Source: Thermoplasmatales archaeon (GTDB lineage: Archaea; Thermoplasmatota; Thermoplasmata; Thermoplasmatales; GCA-001856825). From it: DNA of 9,386 bases. How positions within the stretch are numbered: position 1 is the first letter of the stretch; each line of letters starts with the position of its first letter. Location: the NCBI GenBank assembly GCA_014874235.1, contig JACWAC010000045.1:1-9386 (forward strand), read 5' to 3'. The notes beneath the pieces are model-generated. The model was not told where the DNA came from, did no database searches, and saw only the letters and a program-made list of their open reading frames with translations. This document shows, one piece after another, positions 6,323 to 9,386 of this stretch. The translations under genes were made by a program, and so were the position numbers.

Positions 6323-8342
6323 AACCATAATCCCCTTCAGCGAAACGAGCCCGTTCCTTCTATCATGGCTTAGGGGAGGGAGGGACATAGAACTATTACT
6401 TCTTAAGAAAAGTGGAGAAAGAGTTAGCATATATCTCGGGCGGGGCTGCAATGATTTACTGCAAAGGGCTGGGTGGAAATCTTCGGGTTCAATAGATTTT
6501 GACGGTAAAGGGAAGAGAATATTTGTTAAAGGGGATTCCCGCTTCATTAGATTTGGCAATGAGAATTACGCCGACAGGATAGTGGAGTTGCTCAATGAGG
6601 AGGATTCTGGCTTTCTTGAGATGTCGATCAAACCACACTATTTCAAGGGACAGAAACTAGACACTCCGATGAACAGGGAAGTTCCGATCGATAGAAAGTC
6701 CAAGGAGAGAAAAGGATGGAAAGTTGTGCTGAAATATGGCAACAACAATCTCGGCGACTATCTGTGTCACATTTTCTCTTCCCCCAAAGTCACTTCTAGA
6801 AAAGGAACAATCGGTCTTACGAGTCCCGTGATAGCTTGGTGGGAGATTCATCAATTCATTCCAACAGCAACACATTCCTTAGGAATCGGTGAGGTGAGGG
6901 TTGGGGCAACCGTCAACAGAGGAGACGTATTCATCGACACCAGGAGGAATCCCCACACGATGATAGTAGGTTCAACTGGTGCAGGGAAGAGTTCTATGGC
7001 CATTGGAATGATGAACTACATCTTGAAGAATGGAGTGGGCAAGGTAATACTGATAGACCCACACGGGGACACCGCAAAGGAAATGGAAAATTCAAGTTCA
7101 AAAAAATTTGTGATTTCACCTAACTCAGCAAATTCCATCAATATAATCGGAGCAGGAAGGGAGAGAGGGATTACCTACAAAGTTGCGGAAGAATTCGTGT
7201 CGATCCTAAGGTCATCAAGGGAGGTCCAGTATGAAGATCCTTTTGTCGGACCAAGAATGGAAGATCTCATCTCACGTGGCATCTCTCTGCTTGCAAACAT
7301 ACCGGGGATGACACTCTTCGACTTTTACAACATCATCAGAGACGGCGGAACGAGAGAAGAAATTGCCGGGACCTGCGAGAATAGTGAAGTCAAGAGATTC
7401 CTCGAAGAGCTGGGCGGTATGTCTAGGGAGGAGAAGGCAAGCACGGAGCGAGCTATAGGGAGACTTGTGAACGATCCGATGATCAGAACACTGATCTGCA
7501 ACCCGGAGGATGGCGGTATTCTAGAAAGTGCACTCAAGGAAAACGACCTCTTGGTTCTCGATTTCGAGAGAAGCAGTCTCGGTTATGAAGACTCGAGATT
7601 GCTCTCCAACATTTTTGCTCTCTATGTCTGGTTTGCGATAACCTCCTCAAGAAGCGACAATTTCTTCCTCTTCCTAGAGGAAGGTCAGGACTATCAGAGC
7701 AGGCTGATAGCGGATATGTTGAGTTCAGGAAGGAAGTTTGGACTGAGAGTTTTCTTTCTAACAACTTCCTTCAAGATGATTTCAGAAAAACTGGACTCTA
7801 TGATGATTTCTAACGTTTCTAACTTCGTGTTCATGAAGCTTGGCGATCAAGACAAGATCAGAGTTAAAGAGCTGATTGGGACGGACGCCTATCTCCCAAA
7901 CGACTCCTTCGATTTCTTGCTGACGAATCCCTCGGGTAAAGAAAGAGGAAGGGTAGAACCGATAAACTTTTCAAGATTAACAAAAGAGTTCACTGTCAGG
8001 AATTATGACTTTATAACAGAGAGAAAAAAGAGGAATCTATCGTCAGAAATAGATGCGATAATTTCGGAAATGAAGGTTACTGAATCGACCTATTTCATAT
8101 TTGAAGAGTTCTGCCAGGTGTTGAAGGAATACGACAAGGGTGATGTCATTACGCAGCTCAAGGAGAAAATAAGCAGAGAAAAGGACATTCACTTTGTGGG
8201 AAGGATAACGCTCAACGTGGGTAACCTCAAAGGCAGACATGAGTGTTTCCAAGTGACTGGCACAAAGGGGTCCAACTCCAAGTTACCGAGTGAGTTCAAG
8301 GTCACCAGCGATCTCATATCTCTTCAGCTAGAAAAGAAATGA
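6303..8342 (+). CDS. VirD4/TraG-like coupling ATPase (HerA/FtsK class, DUF87-like)
   Basis: A 679-residue ATPase distinct from the preceding one. Walker A is GSTGAGKS at 223-230, preceded by HTMIV. IDPHGD at 251-256 is the hallmark of coupling-protein-type and DUF87 ATPases. Walker B is FLFLEEG at 455-461, with E459-E460 in place of the usual Asp-Glu. GRKFGLRVFFLTTS at 476-489 and SNVSNFVFMKLGDQD at 503-517 match the late motifs of VirD4/TraG proteins. The first 200 residues are a soluble domain with no clear membrane helix, so membrane attachment would be through partners. Residues about 565-679 form a separate C-terminal domain that I do not recognise. Coupling proteins select DNA or protein and hand it to the secretion channel. 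The gene overlaps the VirB4-like gene by 20 nt with GAGGAGAT at 6284-6291 as ribosome binding site, and ends inside a possible upstream start of the GINS gene. ATPase certain; coupling role inferred. Confidence 0.82.
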   Translation: MEFLRVETIIPFSETSPFLLSWLRGGRDIELLLLKKSGERVSIYLGRGCNDLLQRAGWKSSGSIDFDGKGKRIFVKGDSRFIRFGNENYADRIVELLNEEDSGFLEMSIKPHYFKGQKLDTPMNREVPIDRKSKERKGWKVVLKYGNNNLGDYLCHIFSSPKVTSRKGTIGLTSPVIAWWEIHQFIPTATHSLGIGEVRVGATVNRGDVFIDTRRNPHTMIVGSTGAGKSSMAIGMMNYILKNGVGKVILIDPHGDTAKEMENSSSKKFVISPNSANSINIIGAGRERGITYKVAEEFVSILRSSREVQYEDPFVGPRMEDLISRGISLLANIPGMTLFDFYNIIRDGGTREEIAGTCENSEVKRFLEELGGMSREEKASTERAIGRLVNDPMIRTLICNPEDGGILESALKENDLLVLDFERSSLGYEDSRLLSNIFALYVWFAITSSRSDNFFLFLEEGQDYQSRLIADMLSSGRKFGLRVFFLTTSFKMISEKLDSMMISNVSNFVFMKLGDQDKIRVKELIGTDAYLPNDSFDFLLTNPSGKERGRVEPINFSRLTKEFTVRNYDFITERKKRNLSSEIDAIISEMKVTESTYFIFEEFCQVLKEYDKGDVITQLKEKISREKDIHFVGRITLNVGNLKGRHECFQVTGTKGSNSKLPSEFKVTSDLISLQLEKK

Positions 8343-8350
8343 TATTTATC
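8331..8350 (+). promoter_or_regulatory. Candidate internal promoter for the GINS gene
   Basis: GAAAAGAA at 8331-8338 resembles a BRE, and ATATTTAT at 8342-8349 resembles a TATA box. The box is centred about 26 nt before the ATG at 8372, which would give a leaderless GINS message even if the main operon is silent. This makes sense for a gene needed in every replication cycle. The box sits at the end of the ATPase coding region, so chance occurrence is possible. Confidence 0.35.
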
Positions 8351-8371
8351 TTTAAAGGAATTGGACAAGGG

Positions 8372-8983
8372 ATGAAAGGCGAGGTCAACGAGAGCTACCT
8401 CAACGGACTTCTCAGGTTGGAGGTAAAGAACGATTATTCTTTGGAACAGGTATCACATCAATTCTACAAGGAGGCCAGGAATTATCTGGAGAGCATAAAG
8501 GAAAAGATAGAGACGGAGACCGTCAAGAAGAATTCGAGGCAGGTGGGGAAGTTGACAAACGAACTTGAGGCATCGGAAAAATACCTCAACAAGATCATTG
8601 AACTGAGAGTATCAAAAATCCTCAAGGCAAAGGCGAACAACGAAAGGGAAGAGCTCGAGGGAAAGATGACTCCGGAGGAACAGATCTTCCTTGAAAACCT
8701 TTCCAAGTCCGTACACGAATTTTCTACCCAGCTAGAACTGGGAGAAGTAATAATACCATCCAGCGAAAACACCTCTGAAGTGGAAGAAGAAAGAGTGGAA
8801 GGCAGCGAACCTGAAGAGGTTGATAGCAAGAATGTGGTGGTGTACATTTTAGAAGAGATAAAAGGAATATCGGTCATGGGCAAGCCAATCAATCTGAGGA
8901 AGGAAGACATCGTCACTCTCCCTTCCAAGTATGCAAGCATAATTGTCAAGCAAGGACTGGGGAAAATTCTAGAAGGAAAATAA
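8372..8983 (+). CDS. gins51: Archaeal GINS replication factor, GINS51 (Sld5/Psf1) type
   Basis: A 203-residue subunit of GINS, which joins MCM helicase and the Cdc45/RecJ-like protein to form the replicative helicase. Counted from ATG 8372, the helical A domain comes first: LNGLLRLE near 10-17, QFYKEARNYL at 30-39, and the family signature IIELRVSKILKAKA at 75-88, then TPEEQIFLENL at 100-110. An acidic linker at about 132-152 leads to the small B domain at 154-202, with VVVYILEEIKGI, then KEDIVTLPSKYA and a final helix. A before B is the GINS51 order; GINS23 has B first. ATG 8372 gives the usual short N-terminus and fits a TATA-like box 26 nt upstream. An in-frame ATG at 8339 (214 residues, ATGA overlap with the ATPase gene) is the alternative. 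Finding a core replisome gene at the end of a type IV secretion-like operon is unusual. Confidence 0.88.
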   Translation: MKGEVNESYLNGLLRLEVKNDYSLEQVSHQFYKEARNYLESIKEKIETETVKKNSRQVGKLTNELEASEKYLNKIIELRVSKILKAKANNEREELEGKMTPEEQIFLENLSKSVHEFSTQLELGEVIIPSSENTSEVEEERVEGSEPEEVDSKNVVVYILEEIKGISVMGKPINLRKEDIVTLPSKYASIIVKQGLGKILEGK

Positions 8984-9007
8984 TTCAAACCCATGTTGCC
9001 CCTAATG

Positions 9008-9093
9008 TACTGCTACAGGTCTCGTAACACCAGGTAAAATGTGGAACTTTTCCAAGCTTATCGATTCCTTTCTGGTAGAAGTATTACTGCTAC
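9008..9093. repeat. Short direct repeat TACTGCTAC, two copies
   Basis: TACTGCTAC occurs at 9008-9016 and again at 9085-9093, 77 nt apart, inside the gene-free stretch. Nine exact bases could be chance in this length, but both copies lie in the only non-coding gap at this end, next to the inverted repeat. No known repeat family is recognised. Confidence 0.35.
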
Positions 9094-9097
9094 GCAC

Positions 9098-9137
9098 CTC
9101 TCTCATCAAATTCGCAGTTTTACTTGGCCTGAGAGAG
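9098..9137. repeat. Short inverted repeat CTCTCTCA / TGAGAGAG
   Basis: Arms of 8 bp at 9098-9105 and 9130-9137 are exact complements with a 24-nt loop. The loop is long for an intrinsic terminator, and no U-rich tract follows on the plus strand. It could be a weak RNA stem between convergent genes or a protein-binding site. Low significance alone. Confidence 0.35.
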
Positions 9138-9176
9138 TTGCAGCGGCACAAAAGGGAGAAGGTAAGCTTAAACGAT

Positions 9177-9386
9177 TTAGCTTGTTGTTAACTTCACGCT
9201 AATCTTCTCTCCCGTTGAAATATCCTCAAGCTGTGATTGAGATAATGTTAGGTGATCATGATAGGGAATATCCTTTAAGAGTGGGATCTCCGATTGCCTC
9301 ACTCCATCTAGCAATGTTCTGACTACTTTAGCACGATAACCTTTACTAGTAACGATGGTGATCTTTAATAAATCAATACTGTCTAA
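9177..9386 (-). CDS. Unrecognised gene, C-terminal part only (cut by the right edge)
   Basis: Reading the minus strand from base 9386, 69 codons stay open to a TAA at 9177-9179; the start lies beyond the window. The protein piece is soluble-looking and mixed alpha/beta in character, with KITIVTSKGYRAKVVRTLL near its beginning and a tail ending in KISVKLTTS. I do not recognise the family. Codon use leans to TTA for Leu and includes CGT for Arg, whereas the rest of the window mostly uses AGA/AGG and CTC/CTG. This hints at a different origin, but the sample is small. It converges on the GINS gene. A chance open frame of this length is possible, since it has no visible start, but the composition looks coding. 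Confidence 0.5.
   Translation of the reverse strand, partial: LDSIDLLKITIVTSKGYRAKVVRTLLDGVRQSEIPLLKDIPYHDHLTLSQSQLEDISTGEKISVKLTTS

Larger units (their letters stand above)
8984..9176. other. Gene-free stretch between convergent genes
   Basis: About 190 nt separate the end of the GINS gene from the stop of the minus-strand gene at the right edge. I see no open frame longer than about 35 codons with a sensible start, no tRNA-like cloverleaf, and no strong hairpin with a T-run directly after the GINS stop. It does hold a repeated nonamer, a short inverted repeat, and two copies of AAGCTTA (9054-9060 and 9164-9170). It may be a transcription-termination zone or a decayed insertion; the sequence does not decide between them. 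Confidence 0.55.

Noticed and set aside
2775..8983. Relaxase, integrase or CRISPR array that would mark a mobile conjugative element
   Set aside because: No gene here has a relaxase HUH or tyrosine-recombinase signature, and there are no regularly spaced repeats; flanking genes may lie outside the window, so a mobile origin is not excluded.
8482..8994. 170-codon minus-strand open frame, rich in Ser and Phe
   Set aside because: It is the antisense shadow of the GINS gene; Ser/Phe/Leu richness is what the complement of Glu/Lys-rich helices gives.
9002..9106. 35-codon minus-strand frame in the gap after GINS
   Set aside because: No ribosome binding site, no recognisable sequence, and a length expected by chance.
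8984..9176. Possible tRNA or attachment site in the gap
   Set aside because: No TTC-loop motif with matching stems and no cloverleaf on either strand; no duplicated att-like core longer than nine bases.

Overview
The window is archaeal chromosomal DNA with two divergent gene blocks and the edge of a third gene. Three features point to an archaeon: a DNA topoisomerase VI B subunit, an archaeal-type GINS replication protein, and TATA-box promoters with purine-rich BRE-like stretches. Arg and Ile codons are mostly AGA/AGG and ATA across both main blocks. The Zn-finger and regulator neighbours look euryarchaeal, perhaps Thermoplasmata-like. Classical Thermoplasmatales are known to use gyrase and lack topoisomerase VI, so a relative outside that order is more likely. 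Finer placement cannot be made from this sequence.

Left block (minus strand, 1-2604): a small zinc-binding protein, a winged-helix regulator, and top6B, whose C-terminus runs off the left edge. They are closely spaced (19 nt, then an ATGA overlap) and look like one operon, with a probable leaderless promoter at 2623-2633.

Centre (plus strand, 2775-8983): a compact operon behind a TATA box and stacked inverted repeats. It encodes, in order, a VirB2-like pilin candidate with a signal peptide and two membrane helices, a polytopic VirB6/TrbL/CedA-like membrane protein, a VirB3/PrgI-like membrane-hairpin protein with a soluble domain, a VirB4/CedB-like ATPase, a VirD4/HerA-class ATPase resembling a type IV coupling protein, and GINS. 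Consecutive genes overlap or nearly touch. There is no relaxase and no bacterial outer-membrane component. The set is the minimum one would expect for a type IV secretion-like DNA-transfer machine in a single-membrane cell. Its order and content recall the domesticated Ced and Ted DNA-import systems of Crenarchaeota, but it differs by having a second, VirD4-like ATPase and by running into a core replisome gene. My inference is a chromosomal DNA-exchange or DNA-uptake apparatus wired to replication and repair. Export, or a relic of a conjugative element, remains possible.

Right end (8984-9386): a roughly 190-nt gene-free stretch with short repeats, then the C-terminal 69 codons of an unrecognised minus-strand gene with somewhat different codon use, which enters from beyond the right edge.
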